From: Bradyrhizobium yuanmingense
Lineage (GTDB): Bacteria; Pseudomonadota; Alphaproteobacteria; Rhizobiales; Xanthobacteraceae
DNA: 64,000 nt
Assembly: GCF_900094575.1 (NCBI RefSeq)
Contig: NZ_FMAE01000004.1
Span: 558,001-622,000 of the forward strand
Direction of reading: 5' to 3'
In this document: positions 7,815-17,111 of the stretch, in pieces
How positions within the stretch are numbered: the first letter of the stretch is position 1
Layout of the letters: each line of letters begins with the position of its first letter
Made by a program: the position numbers and the translations under genes
Notes under the pieces: generated by a model
The model's input: only the letters and a program-made list of their open reading frames with translations
The model's database searches: none
What the model was told of the DNA's origin: nothing

Positions 7815-9284
7815 TCAGGCCCGGCGGGCCGGTTTTCCTTTTGCGGCCAAGGCTGCGCGCGATTCCCTCGCGAGACGTTCCGCGGACGCCACGAGCTGCG
7901 GCACGGGATGTCCGGAAAATCCCAGCACGAAGCCGGGCAGGGGACGCCCGCGCGAATAGGTGTCGGCCAATAGCCAGCCTTCGGCGCCAGCCGCCTGCTT
8001 GGCCAGCGCCGCCACCGCCGGATCGACGGCAGGATCGAACCGGGCGACAAGATGCAGGCCTTGTGAGGGCACCGGCACCGAAAGCGCGCCACCGGATGCG
8101 ACTTCCAGCCTCTCGGCGAGCACGTCGCGCGCCTCGCGATAGAGTTTCCGCACGCGCTTCAGATTCGCGGCGAAGGCGCCGGAATTGAGCATGTCCGCCA
8201 CCGCGCCCTCCATCAGCGTGCCGGGAAAGCGGTCGAGCGCCGCCCGCGCCGTCGTCACGTCCGCGATCAGGCGTTCGGGCAGCGCGCAATAGCCGATGCG
8301 CAGGCCCGGAAACAGCGTCTTGGCAAAGGTGCCGAGGTAGATCACGCGCTGGAGCCGATCGATGCCGGCGAGCGACATCAGCGGCGCGCCGTCATAACGG
8401 AACTCGCTGTCGTAATCGTCCTCGAGCACGAATGCGCCGGCCTGTTTGGCCCAGTCCAGAAGCTCGAGCCGTCGCGGCATCGACATCTGCACGCCAAGTG
8501 GAAACTGGTGCGACGGCGTGACGTAGGCCGCGCGCGCGGACGGCGCCGCGATGCGGCCTTTGGCGACGCGCATCCCGTGTTCGTCCACCGGGACGGGCAC
8601 GGCGCGATAACCGCAATGGGCGATGGTTTTTCGCGCGGCGGGATAGCCCGGATCCTCGCACCAGACCTGGTCGCTGGATTTCAGGATCGCGCTCAGCACG
8701 ATGCGCAGCGCGTGCAGCGTGCCCGAGGTCAGCATGATCTGGTCGGGATCGCAACGCAGCCCCCGCGCCGACAACAGATGGTCGGCGATCGCCACGCGCA
8801 GCTCGCGGCTGCCGCGAGGGTCGCCATAATGCAGGTGCTCGGTTCCGAATGCGCGCATGCGGCGGCCGACGAAAGCGCGAAAACGCTGCACGGCGCGTTC
8901 GTCGATATGGGTGCAGCCAAGCGCAAACGCGCCTTGCTTTGGCGCTTCGAGAACGACCTTCGGCTTGTTCGGCTCGGCGGCGCGCTGGGGTATACGCGCC
9001 GCGACGAACGTTCCGGAGCCGACCGTCGCGTCGGCAAAGCCGTCGGCGATCAGGCGCTCATAGGCGGTGACGACGGCGTTGCGGCGGAAGCCGGTCTGCC
9101 TGGCCAGCGTCCGCGATGGCGGCAGCGGCTCGCCCGGCCGGACCAGGCCGGAGACGATCATCTCGCACAGTGCCTGATACAGCCGGTGCGCGGCAGAAGC
9201 GCCGGCCGTGACGTGAGGGCCGGTGAGGTCGAGCGGAAGCTCGGGCTTGGTTCGGGACGACGAATTGGTCGGAATTTTTTGCAT
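7815..9284 (-). CDS. MocR-type regulator (GntR wHTH + aminotransferase fold)
   Basis: A 489-residue PLP-dependent transcription factor. I start it at ATG 9284 (MQKIPTNSS); the open frame upstream runs through the promoter region and into the neighbour. Residues about 30-95 are a GntR winged helix (ALCEMIVSGLVRPGEPLPPSRTLA, then RRNAVVTAYERLIADGF). The rest is a class I aminotransferase fold with VWCEDPGYPAARKTI and the PLP-lysine segment VIYLGTFAKTLFPGLRIGY. MocR proteins sense PLP or an amino compound and usually control a divergent gene. Here that is the FMN split-barrel gene at 9359, 74 bp away. Confidence 0.9.
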   Translation of the reverse strand: MQKIPTNSSSRTKPELPLDLTGPHVTAGASAAHRLYQALCEMIVSGLVRPGEPLPPSRTLARQTGFRRNAVVTAYERLIADGFADATVGSGTFVAARIPQRAAEPNKPKVVLEAPKQGAFALGCTHIDERAVQRFRAFVGRRMRAFGTEHLHYGDPRGSRELRVAIADHLLSARGLRCDPDQIMLTSGTLHALRIVLSAILKSSDQVWCEDPGYPAARKTIAHCGYRAVPVPVDEHGMRVAKGRIAAPSARAAYVTPSHQFPLGVQMSMPRRLELLDWAKQAGAFVLEDDYDSEFRYDGAPLMSLAGIDRLQRVIYLGTFAKTLFPGLRIGYCALPERLIADVTTARAALDRFPGTLMEGAVADMLNSGAFAANLKRVRKLYREARDVLAERLEVASGGALSVPVPSQGLHLVARFDPAVDPAVAALAKQAAGAEGWLLADTYSRGRPLPGFVLGFSGHPVPQLVASAERLARESRAALAAKGKPARRA

Positions 9285-9358
9285 GGAATTGGAACTATCG
9301 CAGACCAAATGCGCCGCTACAACTGCTCCGGATTTCTTCCATCCGAGCAGGAGCGGCT

Positions 9359-10084
9359 GTGAGCCAGACCGAGACCTCGAATTCCTATCCGACATCGGCA
9401 CGCAACCAGGTGAAGCGCCGGCACGACCGCGGCTTCTATGATCACGACACGGTTCATCGCATCCTGGATTCTTCGATGCTGTGCCACGTCTCCTACGCAA
9501 TCGACGGCCAGCCCTATTGCACGCCGACCTTCTTCTGGCGCGAGGGCACCAGGCTGTACTGGCACGGATCGAGCGCCAGCCGCATGCTACGCAACCAGAG
9601 CAAGGGCGAGCGCGTCTGCCTGACGGTCGCCCATCTCGACAGCCTCGTGCTGGCACGCTGCGGCTTCAACCATTCCGCCGACTACCGCGCCGTGATGGCG
9701 TTCGGCACAGCCTATCTCGTCACCGATCCTGATGAGAAGGAGCGCGCGGTGATCGCCATGGTCGATCGCTTCTTCCCGGATCGCACCGCCGGCCTGCGAC
9801 AGAGCACCATGCAGGAAATCAAGGCGACGTCCTTCATCGCAATGGAAATCGAGGAAGCCTCGGCCAAGATCCGCGCCAAGGGCGTCGCCGACCATGACGA
9901 GGACTATGCGCTGCCGATCTATGCGGAGCGCATTCCGGTCCGCACCGTGCTCGGCGCCCCCGAACCGTGCCCGCGCCTGCTCGATGGTGTCAGCCGGCCT
10001 GCGACTCTGAACGGCTATTCCGAAGGCCGGCTGCTCGAAGATGCATTGCGGGATGCATATTTTCTGGAGTACCCGAACGGCTGA
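9359..10084 (+). CDS. Pyridoxamine 5'-phosphate oxidase-like flavin protein (NimA-like)
   Basis: A 241-residue protein with GTG start at 9359, preceded by GCAGGAG. The split-barrel fold is shown by RRHDRGFYDHDTVHRILDSS, the strand pair YAIDGQPYCTPTFFWREGTRLYWHGS and the later VCLTVAHLDSLVLARCGFNHS. This pattern belongs to the PPOX/NimA group, which binds FMN or F420 and includes nitroreductase-like and haem-linked members. It is divergent from the MocR regulator, which suggests it is the regulated gene. The actual reaction is unknown. Confidence 0.85.
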   Translation: MSQTETSNSYPTSARNQVKRRHDRGFYDHDTVHRILDSSMLCHVSYAIDGQPYCTPTFFWREGTRLYWHGSSASRMLRNQSKGERVCLTVAHLDSLVLARCGFNHSADYRAVMAFGTAYLVTDPDEKERAVIAMVDRFFPDRTAGLRQSTMQEIKATSFIAMEIEEASAKIRAKGVADHDEDYALPIYAERIPVRTVLGAPEPCPRLLDGVSRPATLNGYSEGRLLEDALRDAYFLEYPNG

Positions 10085-10138
10085 AATCGGCTAGTTTGCG
10101 CGCTCCCTGGGACCATTGGAATGTCTGGAGTCGCCCGA

Positions 10139-11416
10139 ATGAATGCCGAAACGCAGCAGAGGATTCTTGACGCCGTCGACAGCGGCTTCGAGGCTCAGCT
10201 CGCAACCACCCGCGATTTCGTCGCGATCCCTTCGACCCGCGGGGCGGAGGGACCATGCCAGGACATGATCGGCGATCTCCTGCGCGAACGTGGCTACGAG
10301 GTCGACGACTGGCATATCGACGTCGAGGATTTGAAGGATCTGCGCGGCTTCGGTCCGATCGAGCACGACTTCTCGAAGGCGCGATCCGTGGTGGGAACTT
10401 ACCGTCCGAGAACCAATGGCGGCAAGTCGCTGATCCTGCAAGGGCACTGCGATGTGGTGCCGGCCGGTCCGCTGGAATTGTGGGAAACGCCGCCATTCGC
10501 GCCGGTCATCAAGGACGGCAAGATGTTCGGCCGCGGTGCCTGCGACATGAAGTCCGGGACGATCGGTGCGCTCTATGCGCTGGACGCGATCAAGGCCGCG
10601 GGCTTCAGGCCGACGGCGCGGATCCATTTCCAATCGGTGATCGAGGAGGAGAGCACCGGTGTCGGCGCACTCTCGACGCTGCAACGCGGCTATCGCGCGG
10701 ACGCCTGCTTCATTCCGGAGCCGACCGGCGGCAAGATGGTGCGCTCCCAGGTCGGCGTGATCTGGTTCCGCCTCCGCGTGAAGGGGCATCCGACCCACGT
10801 TGCCTTCGCAGGCTCCGGCGCGAACGCGATCATGGCGGCATATCACCTGATCCAGGCGCTGCAAAAGCTCGAGATCGAATGGAACGAGCGGGCCAAGGCC
10901 GACCGTCACTTCAAGACGCTCGACCATCCCGTCAACTTCAACGCCGGCATCATCAAGGGCGGCGACTGGGCGTCGAGCGTGCCGGCCTGGTGCGATGTCG
11001 ACTGCCGGATTGCGGTGTTGCCGGGCTGGTCGATCGCCGATCACCAGAAGGAGATCATGGCTTGCGTCGCCGCCGCTTCGCGCAACCACCGCTTCCTCGC
11101 CAACAATCCGCCGCAGGTCGAATGGTCCGGCTTCCTGTCGGAAGGCTATGAGCTGACCAACGCCGCGGAGCCCGAGGCTGCGTTCGGTAAGGCCTTCAAC
11201 AGGGTCTATGGCGGTACGCCAGAGGACCTCGTCTTCACGGCGCTGACCGACACGCGCTTCTACGGCCTCAACCACGGCATCCCGAGTCTGTGTTTTGGTG
11301 CCAGCGGAGGCGAGATGCACGGCTTCAACGAGTTCGTCGACCTGGAGTCATTGAAGAAGGCGACCAAGGCGATGGCGCTGTTCATCGCGGAATGGTGCGG
11401 CGTGGAGAAGGCGTAG
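10139..11416 (+). CDS. M20 family deacylase (ArgE/DapE type)
   Basis: A 425-residue cytoplasmic metallohydrolase. The ATG at 10139 has GGAG at 10127-10130; another ATG at 10121 is in frame. Zinc-site motifs are in order: LQGHCDVVPAG, FGRGACDMKSG and IEEESTGVGAL, with the dimerisation domain in between (PTHVAFAGSGANAI) and a final metal His in EMHGFNEFVD. The family removes acyl groups from amino acids or peptides. It precedes the kynurenine genes but is separated from them by a palindromic repeat, so co-transcription is doubtful and the substrate is not known. Confidence 0.88.
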   Translation: MNAETQQRILDAVDSGFEAQLATTRDFVAIPSTRGAEGPCQDMIGDLLRERGYEVDDWHIDVEDLKDLRGFGPIEHDFSKARSVVGTYRPRTNGGKSLILQGHCDVVPAGPLELWETPPFAPVIKDGKMFGRGACDMKSGTIGALYALDAIKAAGFRPTARIHFQSVIEEESTGVGALSTLQRGYRADACFIPEPTGGKMVRSQVGVIWFRLRVKGHPTHVAFAGSGANAIMAAYHLIQALQKLEIEWNERAKADRHFKTLDHPVNFNAGIIKGGDWASSVPAWCDVDCRIAVLPGWSIADHQKEIMACVAAASRNHRFLANNPPQVEWSGFLSEGYELTNAAEPEAAFGKAFNRVYGGTPEDLVFTALTDTRFYGLNHGIPSLCFGASGGEMHGFNEFVDLESLKKATKAMALFIAEWCGVEKA

Positions 11417-11440
11417 CGGTCTCCCCATCGCCACTGCGGT

Positions 11441-11528
11441 AGGGTGGGCAAAGGCGCACTTGCGCCATGCCCACCACCTTTCTCTCCGATGAACCAAGAT
11501 GGTGGGCACGCTCCGCTTTGCCCACCCT
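11441..11528. repeat. Composite palindromic intergenic repeat
   Basis: AGGGTGGGCAAAG (11441-11453) pairs with CTTTGCCCACCCT (11516-11528). Inside lie further inverted segments built on GTGGGCA/TGCCCAC. The structure and the word GGTGGGCA match a class of intergenic palindromes common in Bradyrhizobium. It fills most of the gap between the M20 deacylase and the formamidase and may act as a transcription end or mRNA stabiliser. Confidence 0.75.
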
Positions 11529-11659
11529 GTACCCTCGTAGCAGTCGCTGCCCAATCCACCGGCTCCCTCAATCCTTTAAGCTTAAAAGAAAGACTAGGAT
11601 GCCGCCCTGACCGGTGGCAGACTGGCTTCGGTTCGTCGGACGAGTCCTCGGGAGCAACG

Positions 11660-12472
11660 ATGCGCGATTGGGATGACGCTTACGCCAATTCGGCCCACAT
11701 CCCGGGCTCGGACAAGATGCCGGCGCTGTGGGCGGAGCGGGCGGCGGCCTACCGCGCCGGGCTGAAGGAATTTCGCCCCGACATCGCCTACGGCGCCGGC
11801 GAGCGCCAGAGGCTCGATCTGATCCTGCCTGACGGCGACAGCAAGGGTCTCGTCGTCTTCGTCCATGGCGGCTACTGGATGCGCTTCGACAAATCGACCT
11901 GGACCGATCTCGCCGAAGGTGCGCGGCACCATGGCTGGACGGTGGCGCTGCCGAGCTACACACTGGCACCAGCTGCCCGCATCTCCGATATCACTGCGGA
12001 GATCACCGCCGCGATCGCCAAAGCGGCAGCGCTCGTCTCGGGGCCGATCCGGCTCGCCGGCCATTCCGCCGGCGGCCATCTCGTCACACGCATGCTGTGC
12101 GGCGACAGCCGGCTCGAGTCCGCCGTCTACAACCGCATCGCCGGTACGCTCTCGATCAGCGGCCTGCACGACTTGCGTCCGCTCCTGAAGACGGGGATGA
12201 ACGAGACGCTGCGCATGACGATGGAGGAGGCGACGCTGGAAAGCGCGGCGCTGCATCTGCCACGAGGGCATTCGCCCGTGACGGCCTGGGTCGGCGGCAG
12301 CGAGCGGCCCGAATTCATCCGCCAGTCCGATCTGATGGCGAACATCTGGACCGGCTTCGACGTGCCGACGCACCTCGTCGTCGAGCCCGGCCTCAACCAT
12401 TTCACGGTGATCGACGGGCTCAAGGATCCGTCGTCACAGATCACCGCGCGCCTGATCGGCCTCGATGAATGA
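11660..12472 (+). CDS. Alpha/beta hydrolase, probable kynurenine formamidase (HGGYW type)
   Basis: A 270-residue serine hydrolase starting at ATG 11660 with GGAG at 11651-11654; the frame is open further upstream into the repeat. It shows the oxyanion motif FVHGGYW, the nucleophile elbow LAGHSAGGH and a late His in [15 protein letters not shown] is the hallmark of the animal and yeast arylformamidase group, which hydrolyses N-formylkynurenine to kynurenine. It sits directly before kynA and kynU, which supplies the missing middle step, so no metal-type KynB is needed. The assignment rests on motif plus context. Confidence 0.82.
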   Translation: MRDWDDAYANSAHIPGSDKMPALWAERAAAYRAGLKEFRPDIAYGAGERQRLDLILPDGDSKGLVVFVHGGYWMRFDKSTWTDLAEGARHHGWTVALPSYTLAPAARISDITAEITAAIAKAAALVSGPIRLAGHSAGGHLVTRMLCGDSRLESAVYNRIAGTLSISGLHDLRPLLKTGMNETLRMTMEEATLESAALHLPRGHSPVTAWVGGSERPEFIRQSDLMANIWTGFDVPTHLVVEPGLNHFTVIDGLKDPSSQITARLIGLDE

Positions 12473-12503
12473 GACCAGGGACGATCGATCGAGAGGGCCA
12501 GCC

Positions 12504-13343
12504 ATGACGTCCAGCGATTACGATCCCACAAGCGAAGGCGCCGAGACCGATTTCACCCGGCGCATGTCCTACGGTGATTATCTCGCGCTGGACGCGATCC
12601 TCGGTGCGCAGCATCCGCTGTCGGAGGCGCATGACGAGATGCTGTTCATCATCCAGCATCAGACCACGGAACTGTGGATGCGGCTCGCCATCCACGAGCT
12701 CGCCGCTGCGCGCCGTGCGATCTCACGGGATGAGGTGCAACCCGCGATGAAGATGCTGGCCCGGATGTCGCGTATCTTCGAGCAGCTCAACGGCGCCTGG
12801 GACGTGCTGCGCACGATGACGCCCAGCGAGTATACCCGCTTCCGCTCGCAACTCGGACAATCCTCGGGCTTTCAGTCGCGGCAATACCGGCTGATCGAAT
12901 TTCTGCTCGGCAACCGCAACCACGCCATGCTGAAGCCGCACGCGCACGATGCGGAGACGATCAAGCTGCTCGAAGCCGAGCTCGGGACGCCGAGCCTCTA
13001 TGACGAGGTGCTGCGGCTTGCCGACCGCAACGGGCTCAAGATGCCTGCTGCGGTGCTGGCGCGCGACGTTCGCGAAACCCACAGCTTCAACGAAGGCGTG
13101 CTGCAGGCCTGGCGTATCGTCTACGAGGCGCCGGAAACCCACTGGATGCTCTACGAACTGGCCGAGAAGCTGGTCGATTTCGAGGATTATTTCCGGCGCT
13201 GGCGCTTCAACCACGTCACCACGGTCGAGCGCGTCATCGGCTTCAAGCGTGGTACCGGCGGCACTGGCGGCGTCAGTTATCTCAAGCGCATGCTCGAGGT
13301 CGAACTGTTTCCCGAACTCTGGCGCGTGCGTACGATTCTGTAG
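12504..13343 (+). CDS. kynA: Tryptophan 2,3-dioxygenase
   Basis: A 279-residue haem dioxygenase that opens the indole ring of L-tryptophan to N-formylkynurenine. Start ATG 12504 has GAGAGGG upstream. Family motifs are all present: [13 protein letters not shown] near the start, [16 protein letters not shown] (haem and substrate pocket), [17 protein letters not shown], and the C-terminal [14 protein letters not shown]. Length is typical of bacterial TDO. It lies 31 bp after the formamidase and 8 bp before kynU, forming one operon for tryptophan to anthranilate. Confidence 0.96.
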   Translation: MTSSDYDPTSEGAETDFTRRMSYGDYLALDAILGAQHPLSEAHDEMLFIIQHQTTELWMRLAIHELAAARRAISRDEVQPAMKMLARMSRIFEQLNGAWDVLRTMTPSEYTRFRSQLGQSSGFQSRQYRLIEFLLGNRNHAMLKPHAHDAETIKLLEAELGTPSLYDEVLRLADRNGLKMPAAVLARDVRETHSFNEGVLQAWRIVYEAPETHWMLYELAEKLVDFEDYFRRWRFNHVTTVERVIGFKRGTGGTGGVSYLKRMLEVELFPELWRVRTIL

Positions 13344-13351
13344 GGATGTCC

Positions 13352-14554
13352 ATGACCCGGCTTCGCGTCTACGACGATACTAGAGCCTTGTTCCATTTGC
13401 CTGACGGCGTGATCTATCTCGACGGCAACTCGCTGGGTGCGCTGCCGCTGGGCGTTGCCGAGCGTGTCAACCGCGTGATCACCGAGGAATGGGGCAACGA
13501 GCTGATCCGCGCCTGGAATAGTGCAGGCTGGTATGTGCAGCCGCGCCATGTCGGCGACCGCATCGCGCGGTTGATCGGCGCGGAGGCCGGCTCGGTCATG
13601 GTCGGCGACACGCTGTCGCTCAAGGTCTATCAGGCGCTAGCTGCCGCGCTGGACATGAGCGTCTCGCGCAAGGTGATCCTGTCGGATACCGGTAACTTCC
13701 CGACTGACCTCTACATGGCCGAAGGCCTGATCGCGACGCTCGGACGGGGCCATCAATTGCGCCTGGTAGCACCGGAGGAGATCGAGGACGCATTGTCTGA
13801 GGAGATCGCCGTTCTGTACATCACCGAGGTCGACTATCGCACCGGCCGCCGCCACGACATGGCGAAGTTGACAGCGAAAGCGCATGCGCTCGGCATCGTC
13901 ACGGTCTGGGATCTCGCCCATTCCGCCGGCGCGCTGCCGGTCGATCTCGCCGGGAGCGGCGCCGATTTCGCCGCGGGGTGCACCTACAAATATCTCAACG
14001 CCGGCCCCGGCGCGCCGGCCTTCCTCTATGTCGCACCGCGCCATGCCGACGGCGCGCGCGCCGCGCTGTCGGGGTGGATGGGCCACGCAAAACCGTTTGC
14101 TTTCGAGCTTGCCTATGCGTCCGCGGGCGGCGTCGAGCGCATGCGCGTCGGCACCCCGCCGGTGCTCGCCATGGCGGCGTTGGAGGCCTCGCTCGATATC
14201 TGGGACAAGGTCGATATTACCGAGGTTCGTGCGCGTTCGCTGGCGCTGGGCGATCTCCTGATCGGTGAAGTCGAGCGCCGTTGTCCGCAACTCAAGCTCG
14301 TGACGCCGCGCGACCATGAGCTGCGCGGCTCGCAAGTCTCCTTCGCCTTCGCCGGCGGCTACGCCGCGATGCAGGCCCTGATCGCCCGCGGTGTCGTCGG
14401 CGACTTTCGCGCGCCCGACATCATGCGCTTCGGCCTCACGCCGCTGTACATCGGCGAGAGCGAGATCGTGCGGGCCGCGGAGATCATCGAGGAGGTGATT
14501 TCGGGGGAGATGTGGCGACGGCCGGAATATCAGGTCGTGCATGCAGTGACGTGA
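13352..14554 (+). CDS. kynU: Kynureninase
   Basis: A 400-residue PLP enzyme that cleaves kynurenine to anthranilate and alanine. I prefer ATG 13352, which has AGGGA five bases upstream; an in-frame ATG at 13346 would add two residues. Features include YLDGNSLGALP at the N-terminus, the WDLAHSAGALPVDL segment with the PLP-contacting Asp, and the PLP-lysine region CTYKYLNAGPGAPAF. The stretch FRAPDIMRFGLTPLYIG near the end is typical. It is the third gene of the kyn operon. Confidence 0.95.
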   Translation: MTRLRVYDDTRALFHLPDGVIYLDGNSLGALPLGVAERVNRVITEEWGNELIRAWNSAGWYVQPRHVGDRIARLIGAEAGSVMVGDTLSLKVYQALAAALDMSVSRKVILSDTGNFPTDLYMAEGLIATLGRGHQLRLVAPEEIEDALSEEIAVLYITEVDYRTGRRHDMAKLTAKAHALGIVTVWDLAHSAGALPVDLAGSGADFAAGCTYKYLNAGPGAPAFLYVAPRHADGARAALSGWMGHAKPFAFELAYASAGGVERMRVGTPPVLAMAALEASLDIWDKVDITEVRARSLALGDLLIGEVERRCPQLKLVTPRDHELRGSQVSFAFAGGYAAMQALIARGVVGDFRAPDIMRFGLTPLYIGESEIVRAAEIIEEVISGEMWRRPEYQVVHAVT

Positions 14555-14695
14555 GGGCGGTCTCGCGCCCCCGGGCGCAGTGCAGCGCTTCCCGGCTCTG
14601 CGCGCCGATGTCAGCATCGCCATTACCTCGGACGTCATTGCTTTGCGGCTTGAAGCAATTCACGTTGAGCCAACAAGAAGTTGGGAGGAGATCCG

Positions 14696-15094
14696 ATGAC
14701 GCCGCTCGAGAAGCTTAAAGCGATGAAGATGCCGTTCGCCGAACTCAAGGGCGTCGAGTTTGTCGAGGCGGAGAAGGACCGCGTGGTGGCGCGGATGACG
14801 GTCCGGCCCGAACTCTGCACGCTTTACCACACCATCCACGGCGGGGCCGTGATGGCGCTGGCCGATTCCGTCGGCGCGGCGGCGACCGTGATCAATCTGC
14901 CCGAGGACGCCAAGGGGACGACCACGCTGGAGAGCAAGACCAATTTCATCGGTGGGGCCAAGGAGGGGGCCACGGTCATCGCCACCGCGACCCCGGTGCA
15001 CAGAGGGCGGCGGACCCAGGTCTGGACCACCAGATTGGAAACCGAGGACGGCAAATTGGTTGCGGTGGTGACCCAGACCCAGCTGGTCCTGTGA
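14696..15094 (+). CDS. PaaI-type hotdog thioesterase
   Basis: A 132-residue hotdog-fold protein. ATG 14696 is preceded by GGAGGAG (14684-14690). The family motif HGGAVMALADSVGAAA, where the catalytic Asp/Glu helix begins, and the later TTLESKTNFIGGAKEG strand are present. Members hydrolyse acyl-CoA thioesters, often aromatic ones. It follows kynU by 141 bp on the same strand. A role in hydrolysing an aromatic CoA ester formed downstream of anthranilate is conceivable but unproven. Confidence 0.85.
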   Translation: MTPLEKLKAMKMPFAELKGVEFVEAEKDRVVARMTVRPELCTLYHTIHGGAVMALADSVGAAATVINLPEDAKGTTTLESKTNFIGGAKEGATVIATATPVHRGRRTQVWTTRLETEDGKLVAVVTQTQLVL

Positions 15095-15163
15095 AACTAC
15101 GGGACTTTGATTTTATTAACGAATTGGTCGCTTCGGTGCCCGAAACTTGGGCAGGTCTCCGTC

Positions 15164-15191
15164 TTGAAAATCATGGTGCGATGCACAATAT
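15164..15191 (+). promoter_or_regulatory. Putative sigma-70-like promoter before the GNAT gene
   Basis: TTGAAA (15164-15169), a 16-bp spacer and CAATAT (15186-15191) lie in the 151-bp gap before the acetyltransferase gene. A short hairpin follows at once: AGGAGGC (15192-15198) pairs with GCCTCCT (15213-15219), so it would sit at the 5' end of the message. It could sequester GGAG-like sequence. Confidence 0.4.
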
Positions 15192-15245
15192 AGGAGGCCT
15201 AGGGATTCGAACGCCTCCTCGAGGGACACCAAGAGGAGTTCTGAC

Positions 15246-15851
15246 GTGGTACTTGAAGATACCGTCCGTACCGTTCCCGGCTATGTGCGGACCCTGATCC
15301 AGCAGGAAGAATTGCCGCTCCTGCGCGATCACCTGCTGAGGCTTGATGCCGGCAGCCGGCACGACCGTTTCAACGGCTTTCTCGACGACAGCTTCATCGA
15401 GCGCTACGCCGCCCGCTGTGCCGAGGACGGCACCGTCATCGTTGCCTATATCGTCGAAGGCGTGGTGCGCGGCGCGGCCGAGCTGCACCCGCCGGAGGAC
15501 GGTTCCTTGCCGGAGGTCGCCTTCAGCGTGGAAGCCTCCGCGCGCCGCCAGGGCGTCGGCACCGTGCTGTTCCGCCGCCTGATCGCAGAGGCCCGCTGGA
15601 AGGGCTACAAGCAGCTGCGCATCACGACGGGCGCGGACAATCATGCGATGCGGGCGCTCGCCAGGAAGTTCGGGGCCCATCTGGCTTTCCGCCATGGTGA
15701 ATCGACCGGCACGATCGACCTCGCCAAGACGCCCGAGGCCGAGCTTGCCGATCTCGCGGCCTCGCCGTTCACGGCCGGGCGCGCGCTTCTCAGCTTCAAC
15801 AGCACGTGCTGGAAGCTGATCTCGAGCATGTACGGCAATCGCGCCGCATAA
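15246..15851 (+). CDS. GNAT family N-acetyltransferase
   Basis: A 201-residue protein with GTG start at 15246 preceded by AAGAGGAG. The GNAT core is visible: LPEVAFSVEASARRQGVGTVLFRRLIAEA contains the acetyl-CoA pyrophosphate loop (RRQGVG), followed by the strand GYKQLRITTGADNHAMRALARKFG. The acceptor substrate is unknown. It is a single-gene unit with its own promoter candidate and a strong hairpin terminator just after it. Confidence 0.85.
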   Translation: MVLEDTVRTVPGYVRTLIQQEELPLLRDHLLRLDAGSRHDRFNGFLDDSFIERYAARCAEDGTVIVAYIVEGVVRGAAELHPPEDGSLPEVAFSVEASARRQGVGTVLFRRLIAEARWKGYKQLRITTGADNHAMRALARKFGAHLAFRHGESTGTIDLAKTPEAELADLAASPFTAGRALLSFNSTCWKLISSMYGNRAA

Positions 15852-15876
15852 CCGGGAAATTGCGGACAGGAATCAA

Positions 15877-15905
15877 AAAGCGGACCGGCCAGGCCGGTCC
15901 GCTTT
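15877..15905 (+). terminator. Hairpin terminator after the GNAT gene
   Basis: AAAGCGGACCGGCC (15877-15890) is followed by its complement GGCCGGTCCGCTTT (15892-15905) with a one-base centre. The A-rich and T-rich flanks mean it can act on both strands, ending the GNAT transcript and possibly that of the convergent small gene. Confidence 0.8.
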
Positions 15906-15931
15906 CGTGTTCGGTGCGATGAAAGGAATGC

Positions 15932-16231
15932 TCAGCTGCGCGTGCCGGCGCCGAAGCGGCGGACGACGCGGCGTTCGACCACGACGGAGCGCTGCGCGCC
16001 CTGTTCGCCGGCGATCACGCGGGTGGCGGTGATGCGGCTGTTGGAGCGGGCCTGCTTCTTCACCTCGGCCTGGACGACGTCGAGCGGCATCCCCATCAAG
16101 GCTGCGGCGATCTCGGCCTGCTGCGCCTGGTCGTCTGTGATGCCGACAGCGGCGAAGATCGCCTCGTCCAGGGTCGGGGGATCGTGGCGGACGCGCCGCG
16201 TGCCATATTTGGTATTCCAGTCTGCGCTCAT
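15932..16231 (-). CDS. Conserved hypothetical protein (99 aa)
   Basis: A 99-residue soluble protein beginning SADWNTKYGTRRVRHDPPTLDEAIFAA. I recognise this opening from unnamed Bradyrhizobiaceae proteins but know no function. The middle (ITDDQAQQAEIAAALMGMPLDVVQAEVKK) looks like a helical segment, and the C-terminal part is Arg/Val-rich (SVVVERRVVRRFG). It has no signal or membrane segment. It converges with the GNAT gene across the terminator. Confidence 0.7.
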   Translation of the reverse strand: MSADWNTKYGTRRVRHDPPTLDEAIFAAVGITDDQAQQAEIAAALMGMPLDVVQAEVKKQARSNSRITATRVIAGEQGAQRSVVVERRVVRRFGAGTRS

Positions 16232-16326
16232 AACGGCCTCATCTTGATGCCGGGATACCTAGTGCCGCCAATGTTGCATTGCAATATGAAATCGGTGCGG
16301 CATCTCAGCTATGCACCGGTCTGGTG

Positions 16327-17013
16327 TCACAGCGGTGACGCAGCACCTGCGCCGACCTCCAACCGTTGCTGAGGCCAACGGTTCAGGGCGGCGTGTCCAG
16401 CTTCGGTGAGCCGGTAGATTCCCCGCTCCGTGCGTTCGAACCAGCCATACACATTGTTAAGCAAGATCTTGCCGGCATCGGGGCAGCGTTCGCGCAGCTC
16501 GCGCACCGACTTCGGCCCTTCCGCAAGAGCCGACGCGCAGGCCAGCGCCTGCTGGCGATAGGCCGTCATGATCGGTGCGCGGGTGCTGCCGCCGAGCACG
16601 GGGTCGCCCTGGCGGCGCTGATGCTCGGCGACGAGACGCGAGCGCACCTTCGGCTCGCGGCGCGGCGCCGCGGTCGGCGGCTTCACCAGCACTTCGACCT
16701 GGCCGCGATCGGTCACGCCGAGCATGCCGAAGCCGAGGCGGCGGCAGAGATTGCGATAGCGTGCGTCGCTCTCGCGTCCCTTGCCGCGCGCGGACATCTT
16801 CGCTGCGATCCAGACCTCGTCACCGGCCGGCGCGCGATCGACCGCCTGCAGGATCAGCTCGAGATTAAAGGCAAGCTTGAGCTCGCCGATCACCACCACT
16901 GGCGGATCGCCCGCGCTGAGGCCGACGAGATCGCAACCACCGATCTCGCCCTTGACCGTGAAGCCGAGCTCTTCGAGGAAGCGTTTGACGGGCAGGTAAA
17001 GCGCGGTTTCCAA
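16327..17013 (-). CDS. DUF2161 protein, putative PD-(D/E)XK nuclease fold
   Basis: A 228-residue protein. The N-terminal half fits a PD-(D/E)XK core: Asp28 in GGCDLVGL, then the strand VVVIGELKLAF giving Glu44-x-Lys46, and a further helix-strand (LILQAVDRAPAGDEVWIAA). The C-terminal 70 residues (PKSVRELRERCPDAGKILLNNVYGWFERTERGIYRL) look like a winged helix. DUF2161 is annotated as a putative phosphodiesterase, and its target (DNA or RNA) is unknown. It stands alone. Confidence 0.75.
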   Translation of the reverse strand: METALYLPVKRFLEELGFTVKGEIGGCDLVGLSAGDPPVVVIGELKLAFNLELILQAVDRAPAGDEVWIAAKMSARGKGRESDARYRNLCRRLGFGMLGVTDRGQVEVLVKPPTAAPRREPKVRSRLVAEHQRRQGDPVLGGSTRAPIMTAYRQQALACASALAEGPKSVRELRERCPDAGKILLNNVYGWFERTERGIYRLTEAGHAALNRWPQQRLEVGAGAASPL

Positions 17014-17111
17014 GGGACGTCCGATCGGAGAATCAGTTGCAGCCAGTCTAGAGCGTTCTCGGCCCCGATTGAATCGGAGCCGGTGCCTCTAACGTTTTGA
17101 TCGGAACGCGA

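Noticed and set aside
15091..15297. 68-codon frame overlapping the thioesterase stop
   Set aside because: It overlaps the promoter, leader hairpin and start of the GNAT gene and has no family or ribosome-site support.
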